Assembly: GCA_039177505.1 (NCBI GenBank)
Contig: JBCDFR010000001.1
Location: 62,001-126,000 of the forward strand
DNA length: 64,000 nucleotides
Reading direction: 5' to 3'
From: JABSQH01 sp039177505
GTDB lineage: Bacteria > Actinomycetota > Acidimicrobiia > Acidimicrobiales > Ilumatobacteraceae
Shown: in pieces, positions 8,728-16,823 of the stretch
Position numbering within the stretch: position 1 is the stretch's first letter
Layout: every line of letters begins with the position of its first letter
Made by a program: the position numbers and the translations under genes
The notes under the pieces: model-generated
Told to the model about the DNA's origin: nothing
Databases searched by the model: none
The model's input: the letters and a program-made list of their open reading frames with translations, nothing else

Positions 8728-8883
8728 TCAGTCTGGGAGGTCGAGCAGCTCGCTGCCCTCGTTGCGCGCCCGGCCGTCGCGATACAGCACCTCGCCGAGC
8801 ACCGCGGACGCGATGCCGCCGGTCATCAACACGAGCACGGGGATGAGCAGCAACACGATGACGATGGCAATCGCTCCGGCCAT
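8728..8883 (-). CDS. Small single-pass membrane protein, 51 aa
   Basis: A 51-residue frame starts at an ATG at 8883 and ends seven bases before the amidohydrolase start. Residues 2-30 form one hydrophobic helix rich in Ile, Val and Leu with a TGG turn; the C-terminal 20 residues are charged. It lies between ridA and the amidohydrolase on the same strand with short spacing. No known function is recognised. A longer open frame running upstream is rejected because it is antisense-like and overlaps ridA. Confidence 0.55.
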   Translation of the reverse strand: MAGAIAIVIVLLLIPVLVLMTGGIASAVLGEVLYRDGRARNEGSELLDLPD

Positions 8884-8917
8884 TTGGACGACTGTATCGG
8901 GTCGACCCCGACGCCGT

Positions 8918-9268
8918 TCAGACCGGCTTGTAGGCCCACGCCTCGATTTCGACGAGAAACCCGGCCGGCAAACCCGCAGCAGCCACCGTCGAACGCGCTG
9001 GCCGATGACGACCAAAGGCCTCGACGTACGCCTCGTTGAACGTGGCGAAGTTCTCCATGTCGGTGAGAAAGCAGGTGGTCTTGACCACGTCGGTGAGCAC
9101 CGCACCCTCCGATGCCAACAGCGTCGCCAGATTGCCGATCGCCTGAGTGGTTTCAGCGCGTACCCCACCATCGACCACGGCGCCGTCGGCGATGCCGCCT
9201 TGGCCAGACACGATGACGAAGTCGCCGGCGCGAACGATGGGCTGATACGGACCGAGCGGGGTGGTCAT
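8918..9268 (-). CDS. ridA: RidA family enamine/imine deaminase
   Basis: A 116-residue YjgF/UK114 protein. RidA enzymes hydrolyse reactive 2-aminoacrylate and related enamines in the cytoplasm, protecting pyridoxal enzymes. The family's features are present: the N-terminal PLGPYQPIVRAGDFVIVSGQ, the central VVKTTCFLTDM and the C-terminal RPARSTV with the substrate-binding arginine, followed by EIEAWA. The ATG at 9268 fits the family length better than a start six codons upstream. It sits in a minus-strand run with the amidohydrolase, which releases ammonia from imine-type substrates. Confidence 0.92.
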   Translation of the reverse strand: MTTPLGPYQPIVRAGDFVIVSGQGGIADGAVVDGGVRAETTQAIGNLATLLASEGAVLTDVVKTTCFLTDMENFATFNEAYVEAFGRHRPARSTVAAAGLPAGFLVEIEAWAYKPV

Positions 9269-9322
9269 TGCGCCATGGTGGCACACGACGCGCCGCCCGA
9301 CACCTCCTGCTGATCGGGGCCG

Positions 9323-9598
9323 TCAGCGCTGGAGTTCGGAGTCGTCGTCGTCGGCGGTGATGTCGTCGCCGCGTCGATCGGCCAGTTCCACTCGCAAACG
9401 ATCGCGTTCGCGCAGTGCGGCGTGTAGCTCGGCTTCCTGCTCGCGCCACCGGTCGGCGGCGGCGGCTTCGGCCGCCTCACGAGCGGCGGCGCCTGAGCGC
9501 GCCCTGACACCGACCGAACGCAGCAGCCAACCGACACCAACTCCGATGAGGGCCATCGCCAGCCCCCAGAAGAAGAACATTGCGAGTGTGTACGGCAC
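9323..9598 (-). CDS. Small membrane-anchored coiled-coil protein, 91 aa
   Basis: An N-terminal transmembrane helix (about 5-27) with Gly-rich GVGVGW is followed by an Ala/Glu/Arg-rich stretch (about 37-72) likely to form a coiled coil and an acidic tail. The GTG start at 9598 lies only eight bases after the stop of the upstream OmpA-like gene, so the two are probably cotranscribed. An ATG at 9580 is an alternative start. No family is recognised; a role as membrane partner of the OmpA-like protein is an inference from position. Confidence 0.65.
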   Translation of the reverse strand: MPYTLAMFFFWGLAMALIGVGVGWLLRSVGVRARSGAAAREAAEAAAADRWREQEAELHAALRERDRLRVELADRRGDDITADDDDSELQR

Positions 9599-9605
9599 GC
9601 GGCGC

Positions 9606-11228
9606 TCAGCGTAGTTCCACGGCGGTGCTCACCCGACGGCTGGCGGCCGCGTCCTCTGCACCGTCGACGATGATCGGATCGGAATCACCGAAGCCGACCG
9701 CGACGAGATCATCGGACGGGACGCCTCGGTCGATGAGTGCCGCGACGACGGCCTCGGCACGGAGCTGCGACAGCACCTCATTGGTGTCGGCATCACCGGC
9801 GGTGTCGGTGTGGCCCTCGATCGTGACCACAACACCGCCGTACCGCTTGGCCTCAGTTGCGAGAAGGTCGAACACAGCCGCTGCCGAGTCGAGCGGGGCA
9901 CTGCTATCGGGCGCGAATTCGATGGGCTGGGCGATGATGAGGTCGTTCATTGCGGCGGCGACCGCGGCAGCCTGCTCGGAGGTGGCGATCGGACGAACAT
10001 CGACGTCGATCGCCAGCCCGCTCAGGTCGGCGGTGGCCGCGGTGACGGCGTCACGACTGTCGGCATCGACGACGATGCCGCGCAACACCAGACCGTCTTC
10101 CTCGATCGCGGCGACTCCTTCGACGAACTCCACGACGAGCTGGTCAATCAACACCGCCAGGCCGAATGCCTCACCAGCGGTGATGCCAGAGGCTGGATCA
10201 ACCTGTAGCTGATCGCTCACGTTGTCGGCGTCGAGTCTGCTGGTCGATACCCCCACCAATCCGATGCGCTGGGCGTCATCGGCGACAACACCGTCGAGCG
10301 TCACACGCCCGCTGCGGTATGTCGCTGCCGTCAGCGGATCGGGCTCCTCGAAGCCGAGTTCGAGGTCGGCCGGCAGCAGCACTTGGTCGATCACGTGCAG
10401 TACGCCATTGCTACCGGTGAGATCGGGAGTTGTCACTTGTGCCACGACGTCGCCACTGGTCAGCTCGACAACGCCGGAGTCAGCCACCGAGACGGTGACC
10501 GACGTGCCATCGATCATCTCGACCGGACCGCTCGACAACTCCGCTGCCGGGACCGCACCATCGATCACGTGATGGGCCAACACGGTCGCCATCAACTCCG
10601 GGTCGGCGTTGAGCTCCCCGGCAACCGACGGGTCGAGCGCGCCGAAGGCCTCGTTGGTCGGGGCCAAGATCGTGAACGGCCCGGCGGTCTCGATCTCGTC
10701 GAATCCGGCGAGCGACGCCGCGCCGCGCAGCGCTGAGAACTGCGGGTCGGTGGCGATCAGCTCACCGATTGTGCCCGGCGCGTCGACAGTGGTCGCTGGC
10801 GCGGTGTCCGCCGATTCGTCGAGGTCTGCATCCTGCGCGGTCTCGTCGTTGGCAACCTGCACATCGGGCGACGCCACCGACTCGGTAGGCAGCGCAGCCG
10901 CCGACGTGCGTTCGGCCGTCACGCACGCCTCCTCGATCGACACCGACCGGACGCCGCGCACGTCCGACACCTCGGCTTCGATGATCTCGGCATCGCCGGG
11001 GGCTACCGGAATAGCGCATGCGATGGTCCCGTCCTGGCCCACGAACGACGCCGCCAGCGAGTCGTACCCCAGTGCCGAGAGACGGTCTTCGGTGCGCGAT
11101 TCGAGATCGTTTTCAACGCGCACCGAGGTGATCACCGCGCCGACGACCAGCACCACGAGAGCGAGGCCCGCGCCCCATCCGATGATCCTCCGCCGGTATC
11201 GTCGCAGTACCACCCGCTCGCTGGTCAT
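9606..11228 (-). CDS. Fasciclin-OmpA envelope protein
   Basis: This 540-residue protein has a membrane anchor near residues 14-36, a region that could be a BON-like domain (about 40-105), an acidic linker, a fasciclin domain (about 151-286, with GPFTILAPTNEAF and GVLHVIDQVLLP), a second BON-like stretch (about 300-410) and a C-terminal OmpA peptidoglycan-binding domain (about 420-540, with EGHTDTAGDADTN, LRAEAV and GFGDSDPI). It resembles mycobacterial ArfA-type proteins with an inserted fasciclin domain. It would be anchored in the membrane and bind the wall. The start ATG at 11228 is 49 bases from the divergent lipoprotein gene. Confidence 0.82.
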   Translation of the reverse strand: MTSERVVLRRYRRRIIGWGAGLALVVLVVGAVITSVRVENDLESRTEDRLSALGYDSLAASFVGQDGTIACAIPVAPGDAEIIEAEVSDVRGVRSVSIEEACVTAERTSAAALPTESVASPDVQVANDETAQDADLDESADTAPATTVDAPGTIGELIATDPQFSALRGAASLAGFDEIETAGPFTILAPTNEAFGALDPSVAGELNADPELMATVLAHHVIDGAVPAAELSSGPVEMIDGTSVTVSVADSGVVELTSGDVVAQVTTPDLTGSNGVLHVIDQVLLPADLELGFEEPDPLTAATYRSGRVTLDGVVADDAQRIGLVGVSTSRLDADNVSDQLQVDPASGITAGEAFGLAVLIDQLVVEFVEGVAAIEEDGLVLRGIVVDADSRDAVTAATADLSGLAIDVDVRPIATSEQAAAVAAAMNDLIIAQPIEFAPDSSAPLDSAAAVFDLLATEAKRYGGVVVTIEGHTDTAGDADTNEVLSQLRAEAVVAALIDRGVPSDDLVAVGFGDSDPIIVDGAEDAAASRRVSTAVELR

Positions 11229-11277
11229 GGCGCTCCCACGATCCCACGCCGCAACCCTCGGAGCAACGCACCCTCCC

Positions 11278-12231
11278 ATGAGTTTTCAACGCCTCCCCCG
11301 ACGCCACCTCGCCACGCGCCGTGCGCTCCCCGTCTCTCGGCGGACGTTGATCCTCGGAACGGTGGCCGGCGGGCTGGTGGCGGCGTGTACCGGTAGTAGT
11401 GGTGGTGGCAACGACGAGGCGGCCGACGACACCTCAAGCATCGACGGCGACGACTTCGAGCCATTCAATGAACCAGGCGCCGACGGCTTCACGTTGGTGC
11501 AGCGGTTTCCGCAGGGTGTCCAAGTGCCGGGCGAGCTCCGACTGCCGCTGAGCCTGTCGACGGGTGCGGCACAGCTGATCCAAGACGGTCCCGACACACT
11601 GACCGCGCAGGTGACCGATCTGGGCGGCAACCCGCTTGGTGAACCCATCACGGCGACGCGGCGTGACGTTGCGCCCGCTCCGTACTACGACTTCCGTCCG
11701 ACGATCGCCGAACCCGGCTTCTACGCCCTCGTTGTCGACGGTGGCCCCGAGGGCGGCGCCAACTTCGACGTGGCCGATCCGTCGACGGTACCCGTACCTA
11801 TTCCCGGCCAGATGCTGCCAGGCTTCGACACCCCGACGTTCGACGACGACCGTGGTGTCGATCCGATCTGCACCCGCGAACCCGAGCCGTGCCCGTTCCA
11901 CGAGTTGACGCTCACCGAGGCGCTTGCTGCGGGCAGGCCGGTGGCGTATCTCGTCGGCACGCCGGCGTTCTGCTCGACAGGAACGTGTGCGCCGGCGCTC
12001 GATGCCATGGTCACGGTGGCGCCCGCCTACGACGGTTCTGTTAGCTTCGTCCACGCCGAGGTGTACACCGACGACACCGCAACCACGCTGACGCCCGCCA
12101 TCGAGGCGATCGGGATGTTCTATGAGCCGGCGCTGTTCGTCACCGATGCGACGGGCGTGCTCGTGGAACGGCTGGATGCCGTGTGGGACGAAACCGAGTT
12201 GGTCGACGCGCTCGATCGAGTGACGGCGTGA
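11278..12231 (+). CDS. Tat-exported lipoprotein with thioredoxin-like C-terminal region
   Basis: A 317-residue protein begins with a twin-arginine type signal (SRRTLILG) ending in the lipobox VAAC, followed by a Gly/Asp linker. The middle (about 60-170) looks like a beta domain. The C-terminal half (about 205-317) resembles a thioredoxin fold and contains TPAFCSTGTCAPALD, with two cysteines three residues further apart than in a classical CxxC. It is probably attached outside the membrane and may have a redox role. It is divergent from the fasciclin-OmpA gene. The start is the ATG at 11278. Confidence 0.75.
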   Translation: MSFQRLPRRHLATRRALPVSRRTLILGTVAGGLVAACTGSSGGGNDEAADDTSSIDGDDFEPFNEPGADGFTLVQRFPQGVQVPGELRLPLSLSTGAAQLIQDGPDTLTAQVTDLGGNPLGEPITATRRDVAPAPYYDFRPTIAEPGFYALVVDGGPEGGANFDVADPSTVPVPIPGQMLPGFDTPTFDDDRGVDPICTREPEPCPFHELTLTEALAAGRPVAYLVGTPAFCSTGTCAPALDAMVTVAPAYDGSVSFVHAEVYTDDTATTLTPAIEAIGMFYEPALFVTDATGVLVERLDAVWDETELVDALDRVTA

Positions 12232-12243
12232 CGCCGCTCGCGA

Positions 12244-12570
12244 TCAGGAGAAACTCTGGCCGCACCCGCATGTGCGGGTGGCGTTGGGGTTCGTGATGGC
12301 AAAACCCGACTGGTCGAGGCCGTCTTTGTAGTCGAGCGTGGCGCCCTCGAGGAGTTGCGCCGACGCCGGATCGACGACGACCTTGACGGTGCCCTCTTCG
12401 TAGCTCTGCTGGGTGTCGTCGGCGGCGATGTCGCCGTCGAAGAACATCTCGTAGGAGAATCCGCTGCATCCACCCGGACGCACGGCGACGCGCAACGCAA
12501 GTTCGTCGGCGCCTTCCTCGGTGAGGAGTTGGCGGACCTTGACGGCGGCGGAATCGGTGAGCGTGATCAT
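12244..12570 (-). CDS. A-type iron-sulfur carrier (HesB/IscA/ErpA family)
   Basis: The 108-residue protein is an A-type carrier that delivers Fe-S clusters to target enzymes. It shows the three conserved cysteines: one in RPGGCSGFSYEM and two in the C-terminal CGCG. A GGAGG ribosome binding site precedes the ATG at 12570. It neighbours a SufR-like regulator and an Mrp carrier ATPase, forming an Fe-S locus. Which apo-proteins it serves cannot be told. Confidence 0.93.
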   Translation of the reverse strand: MITLTDSAAVKVRQLLTEEGADELALRVAVRPGGCSGFSYEMFFDGDIAADDTQQSYEEGTVKVVVDPASAQLLEGATLDYKDGLDQSGFAITNPNATRTCGCGQSFS

Positions 12571-12634
12571 GGAACCTCCAAGTCGGTACGAACAGACTAT
12601 CGCTACACCGGTCGTCGCGAACCCGTGGAGCCGC

Positions 12635-13312
12635 TCATCTCGGCGCCACGGTGACTCGACATGGGGTGCGGCTGGTGAGCGTGCAGAAGTCGCGGGTCTG
12701 TGCATCGCCCATCTCGGCAACGAAGCCAGCGACGAGCCCGCGGTGCAGTCCGCAGACCACCTCGGGGTGCTCGGCGGCAAGGTCGGCGAACGGACAGTTG
12801 GCAAAGGCCACAATGGCGCCCTCGTCGTCATCCGCGGCGGTGACGACGGGATCAAACCCAAGCCGGTCGAGATCGTCGACGACCGCTTCGAGAGCCGACG
12901 GCGCGGCGTCGTACGGGGCGGCGCGGCGGGCGCCCTCATCGAGTCCGACCGCTTCGGCGTCGTCACCGCCGGCGTCGAGACGACGCGCCAGCGAGAGCAC
13001 CATCCGAGCGAGCACCGGCATGGTCGGCGGCTCCAAACCGAGCGATGGCGCATCGGCGGCGACGGAGTAGCGGTGCTGCGGCCGGCCGACGTCGCCGCGC
13101 CCGGCGACCTCCACCTGCAGCAGCGACAACTCGCGCATGCGCTCGAGATGCGGCCGCACCGTGTTGGCATGCAGTGCCAACGAGTCGGCGATCTCCGCTG
13201 TCGTCAGCGGCCGCGACGACCGCGCCAGCTCCAGATAGATCGCGTACCTCGTGTTGTCACCGAGCGCTTTGAGCAGGTCGAGCGGCGGTGGCTGTGCTCG
13301 ATCCGGCTCCAC
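12635..13312 (-). CDS. SufR-like Fe-S cluster-sensing transcriptional repressor
   Basis: The 225-residue protein has an ArsR/DeoR-like winged helix at the N-terminus (about 10-85, with LTTAEIADSLALHANTVRPH) and a C-terminal metal-binding region. Four cysteines are arranged as Cys173 (NCPF), Cys187 (EVVCGLH), Cys210 (DFCTL) and Cys218 (TPCRV), matching the C-x13-C...C-x7-C layout of SufR proteins, which bind an Fe-S cluster and repress suf genes. It is divergent from mrp with only 39 bases between the starts, and its stop is 64 bases from the A-type carrier start. It probably controls both neighbours. Confidence 0.85.
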   Translation of the reverse strand: MEPDRAQPPPLDLLKALGDNTRYAIYLELARSSRPLTTAEIADSLALHANTVRPHLERMRELSLLQVEVAGRGDVGRPQHRYSVAADAPSLGLEPPTMPVLARMVLSLARRLDAGGDDAEAVGLDEGARRAAPYDAAPSALEAVVDDLDRLGFDPVVTAADDDEGAIVAFANCPFADLAAEHPEVVCGLHRGLVAGFVAEMGDAQTRDFCTLTSRTPCRVTVAPR

Positions 13313-13351
13313 GGGTCGAGATTACACGGAAACCGCCGGTAAAATGTTCGC

Positions 13352-14584
13352 ATGGGCGACGCCGTGCTCGCCGAGCCACCCACGACAGAAGCGGTCACCG
13401 ACGTGCTGCGAACAGTGATCGACCCCGAGCTGGGCGCAGACATCGTCACGTTGGGAATGGTCCCCAGCGTCGATGTGTCCGCCGCTGGCGTGGTCACGGT
13501 CGGCATCAAGCTGACGATTCGCGGCTGCCCCCTCCGCGCCGAGATCAAGCGCGACGTCGAGACTCGCGTGAAGCGCCACCCAGGCGTGCGCGAGGTCAAG
13601 ATCAGCTGGGGCGAGATGGATGCCGACGAACGCTCGGCGGTCATGACCAAAGCGCGGTGGAACGCCCGTGAGAACGCTCCGGACACCGAGGTCCCGCTGT
13701 CGTGCAAGGTGCTGGCGATCGCCAGCGGCAAAGGCGGCGTCGGCAAAAGTTCGGTCACGGTCAACCTGGCAGCGGCAATCGCTGCTCGCGGGCACACCGT
13801 CGGCGTGCTCGACGCCGACATCTGGGGGTTCAGCGTCCCCAGACTGCTCGGAATCGACGAGCGCATGGAGGCCGAGACCGTCGACGGCTCCGACAAGCCG
13901 AAGATCATGCCCAACGAACGCCGCGTCGGTGATGGCCTCCTAAAGGTCGTGTCGACGGGGTTTCTCGTCGACGAAGACACCGCACTCATGTGGCGCGGCT
14001 TGATGCTGACCAAGGCCGTCGAGCAGTTCTTGCGCGACGTTCGGTGGGGTGAGCTCGACTATCTGCTCATCGACATGCCGCCCGGCACCGGCGATGTACA
14101 GATGGGTCTGGCCCGGCTACTGCCGAGCACTGACCTCGTGGTCGTCACGACCCCGGCGCTGGCCGCACAAAAGGTGGCCCAGCGCGCCGCCGACATGGCG
14201 CGCCGCAGCTTCCTCGACGTCGTCGGCGTCGTCGAGAACATGAGCGCGTTCACGTGTGAGCACGGGTCGACCTATGCGCTGTTCGGCGAGGGTGGCGGCG
14301 CCGCACTTGCGGCGGCAATCGATGCTCCGCTGCTCGGGCAAGTGCCGCTCGAACCGAGCGTGGCCGCCGGCGGCGATGCCGGCGCGCCGGTGGCGCTCGA
14401 CGGCACCGGACCAGCGGCAGAGGCGTTCCGCACGATCGCCGCCACGATCGTCGAGCAGATTTCGCCCCCGGCGAACCCAGACGATGTCGACATGGCCGGC
14501 TGCTCGGCGCGGTTGTTCGATACGGTCAATGCGGCCTTCGCCGAGATCGACGCACAAGCGGCCGCCGAGGCCGGCGCGTCCTAG
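13352..14584 (+). CDS. mrp: Mrp/NBP35-family Fe-S carrier ATPase
   Basis: This 410-residue protein has an N-terminal MIP18/DUF59 domain (about 10-90, with GCPLRAEI) and a P-loop ATPase domain with the deviant Walker A GKGGVGKSS (126-134), LDADIWGFS and LLIDMPPGTGD. Mrp proteins carry [4Fe-4S] clusters. The usual CxxC pair is reduced here: the motif reads NMSAFTCEHG with only Cys302. A C-terminal extension follows residue 370. The gene is divergent from the SufR-like gene and convergent with the NUDIX gene. The start is the ATG at 13352. Confidence 0.92.
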   Translation: MGDAVLAEPPTTEAVTDVLRTVIDPELGADIVTLGMVPSVDVSAAGVVTVGIKLTIRGCPLRAEIKRDVETRVKRHPGVREVKISWGEMDADERSAVMTKARWNARENAPDTEVPLSCKVLAIASGKGGVGKSSVTVNLAAAIAARGHTVGVLDADIWGFSVPRLLGIDERMEAETVDGSDKPKIMPNERRVGDGLLKVVSTGFLVDEDTALMWRGLMLTKAVEQFLRDVRWGELDYLLIDMPPGTGDVQMGLARLLPSTDLVVVTTPALAAQKVAQRAADMARRSFLDVVGVVENMSAFTCEHGSTYALFGEGGGAALAAAIDAPLLGQVPLEPSVAAGGDAGAPVALDGTGPAAEAFRTIAATIVEQISPPANPDDVDMAGCSARLFDTVNAAFAEIDAQAAAEAGAS

Positions 14585-14589
14585 TCGGT

Positions 14590-14682
14590 GCGACATCAGG
14601 TGCCAGGCACCAGATGTCGTGGCGCGGCGAGATGACCACCGGTCACGACGTGCGACATCTGGTGCCTGGCCCCTGATGTCGC
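14590..14682. repeat. Paired palindromic (REP-like) element, inverted
   Basis: Two 30-base arms (14590-14619 and 14653-14682) are inverted copies differing at one base. Each arm is itself a near-perfect palindrome built as GACATC, GGTGCC, GGCACC, GATGTC. The 33-base centre holds a small TGACC/GGTCA hairpin. The element fills the gap between two convergent genes, so it could also terminate both transcripts. The GGTGCC-GGCACC core is of a kind found in REP sequences associated with RAYT transposases; no transposase is present in the window. Confidence 0.75.
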
Positions 14683-14685
14683 TAC

Positions 14686-15486
14686 TCAGTCGAGCGCGTC
14701 GTAATCGTCGTCGCCCGGCATCGCCAAACCGACCACCGTGCCGTCAGCGGCGAGGCGCAGTTTCGGTTCGGTGCGCGGCGGGCGGCCGCGGGCTGCGGAT
14801 GCTGCAAGCAACTCCGCGACCGTCTGATGGGAAGCAAGCACGCGCAGGTTGGCGACGGTCGGCGGCATCATCAGCAACTCGCCCGACTCCTCCATCGCCA
14901 GCGCATCGGCGGGGGTCACCCACCGACTATCGACCGTCTCGGCGTTGTCATGCACGGCCGTTTGCTCGACGGGTGCAGCAGCGACAAAGAACCGCGTATC
15001 GAATCGGCGGGCAGCGGCCCGCGGGGTCACCCAATGGTCGACGTAGTGGATCTCGCCGAGTTGCAACCGCAGGTCGTCACGGCCGCACAACTCGGCCATT
15101 GACACGCTCCCATCGTGTACTGCGCGCCGGTCGCCGGGGTGCGGTTGGTGGGCCGCGCCGTCGGCGCGCGAGGCGAGGAGCACGCCAGCCTCCTCGAAAC
15201 ACTCACGCACCGCGGCAACCCAGTACGCCAGCCCCCCGACGTCGATGCCGAGCCGGTCGGACGCGGAACGGTCGTCGTGGCCGTGACACCACGTCTCGAC
15301 CTCCGGCCCGCTGTCGGCCAGATCGACGCGGCCACCGGGAAACACATACATCCCGGCACCGAACGCCGCACCTGCCGTGCGCTGCAACATCAACACCTCG
15401 GTCCCGTCGGCGGCGTCGCGCACGAGCATGACCGTCGAGGCCGGATGGATCGGCACCTCGTGGTCAGCGGTGCGATTCGAGCTCAT
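14686..15486 (-). CDS. NUDIX hydrolase, NUDT19/CoA-diphosphatase-like
   Basis: A 266-residue protein carrying a NUDIX box split by an insertion: the FPGGRVD half and the VRECFEEAGV half (REUXEEXG core) are separated by about 35 residues, as in NUDT19-type acyl-CoA diphosphatases. Such enzymes cleave the diphosphate of CoA esters. The gene is divergent from a CoA transferase/hydrolase gene, 44 bases away, which fits a CoA-related substrate. The substrate assignment is an inference. Confidence 0.82.
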   Translation of the reverse strand: MSSNRTADHEVPIHPASTVMLVRDAADGTEVLMLQRTAGAAFGAGMYVFPGGRVDLADSGPEVETWCHGHDDRSASDRLGIDVGGLAYWVAAVRECFEEAGVLLASRADGAAHQPHPGDRRAVHDGSVSMAELCGRDDLRLQLGEIHYVDHWVTPRAAARRFDTRFFVAAAPVEQTAVHDNAETVDSRWVTPADALAMEESGELLMMPPTVANLRVLASHQTVAELLAASAARGRPPRTEPKLRLAADGTVVGLAMPGDDDYDALD

Positions 15487-15530
15487 CGATCGGACGGTAT
15501 CGGATCGATGGAACTCCTACGGTGTGGAGC

Positions 15531-16823
15531 ATGGAGCGCACGCCCGACGCCACCCCGAACGTCGCGTCCGATGTCTTGGCCCACATCGGACCCGGCACAC
15601 AGGTCATCGTGCCGTTGGCCAACGGCGAACCAACCGCTGTGCTCGATGCCATCGAGGAAGCCGCCGCGACTGACCCGACCCGCTTCGAGAACGTCCGCGT
15701 CCACCAGATGCACGCGCTGCACGATCGGCCGTATCTGGCCGGCGCGTACCTGCCCCATCTCAAGCACATCTCGTATTTCTTGTCGCATATCACTCGCCCA
15801 CACTTCGCCAACGACAGCGTCGGGTTGGTACCCGCCCACTTCAGCGAGGTGTACGCCTTGATGCGGATGCGCACCGACGACCCGCTGATCATCGCCGCCG
15901 CAGCACCACCCGACGCACACGGCTACTTCTCCCTCGGCGTGTCGGCTGACTACACGGCCAGCTTCATCGGCCGCGGCCGCTTCTTCCTGGAAGTGACCGA
16001 CGCGATGCCGCGCACTTTTGGCCGCAACCAGATCCACGTGTCACAGGTAGAGGGGTGGTGTCGTAGCGATCGGGCGCTGATCGAGGTGCCACCGGTGCAG
16101 CCCGGGCCGACCGACGAGCGGATCGCTGCACTGGTGGCCGAACGCATCGTCGACGGTTCGACCATCCAGACCGGTATCGGTGCCATCCCGAACGCGATCA
16201 TGTCGGCGCTCGGCGACCACCGGGATCTGGGAGTCCACACCGAGCTGCTCTCCGACGGAGTAGTCGATCTCATCCAATCGGGGGTCGTGAACGGCGTGCG
16301 CAAGCGCCTCAACCGGACCAAGGCGGTCGGGACGTTCGCTCTCGGGACGCAGCGGCTGCACGACTTCCTCAACGAGAACACGGCGATCGAGCTCCACGCC
16401 GTGCGGTACGTGAACGATCCGCGAGTGATCGCCAACGAACCCGACTTCGTGTCGATCAACGCCACGTTGACCGTCGACTTCCTCGGCCAGTGTGCGTCGG
16501 AGACCATCGGCGGGAAGTACTTCTCGTCGTCGGGTGGGCAGACCGACTTCGCGCGCGGTGCGATGTACTCAGACGGTGGACAGGGCTTCGTGGTCCTCCA
16601 TGCGACCACGTCGAGCGGCGCCTCACGGATTGTGCCGCAGCTCGCCGCCGGTGATGTGGTGACCACGCCGAAGAACACCGTCGACAAGGTGGTCACCCAG
16701 TTCGGGGTGGCCGAGCTGCGTGGCAAGTCAATCCGCGAACGGGCCCGCGCGTTGATCGACATCGCGCATCCCGACCACCGCGACGACCTCGGTCGAGCGG
16801 CGGCACAACTGCACTACGGATGA
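15531..16823 (+). CDS. Acetyl-CoA hydrolase / 4-hydroxybutyrate CoA-transferase family protein
   Basis: The protein of about 430 residues moves CoA between carboxylic acids or hydrolyses short acyl-CoAs. It shows the family's two-domain layout and the segment LGVHTELLSDGVVDL with the glutamate that forms the glutamyl-CoA intermediate, followed by GGKYFSSSGGQTDF and the C-terminal VVTQFGVAELRGKS. Two starts are possible: GTG at 15522 or ATG at 15531; the ATG is preferred but the spacing to GGAG is short, so the transcript may be leaderless. A NUDIX gene is divergent. Transferase and hydrolase cannot be separated from sequence alone. Confidence 0.88.
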   Translation: MERTPDATPNVASDVLAHIGPGTQVIVPLANGEPTAVLDAIEEAAATDPTRFENVRVHQMHALHDRPYLAGAYLPHLKHISYFLSHITRPHFANDSVGLVPAHFSEVYALMRMRTDDPLIIAAAAPPDAHGYFSLGVSADYTASFIGRGRFFLEVTDAMPRTFGRNQIHVSQVEGWCRSDRALIEVPPVQPGPTDERIAALVAERIVDGSTIQTGIGAIPNAIMSALGDHRDLGVHTELLSDGVVDLIQSGVVNGVRKRLNRTKAVGTFALGTQRLHDFLNENTAIELHAVRYVNDPRVIANEPDFVSINATLTVDFLGQCASETIGGKYFSSSGGQTDFARGAMYSDGGQGFVVLHATTSSGASRIVPQLAAGDVVTTPKNTVDKVVTQFGVAELRGKSIRERARALIDIAHPDHRDDLGRAAAQLHYG

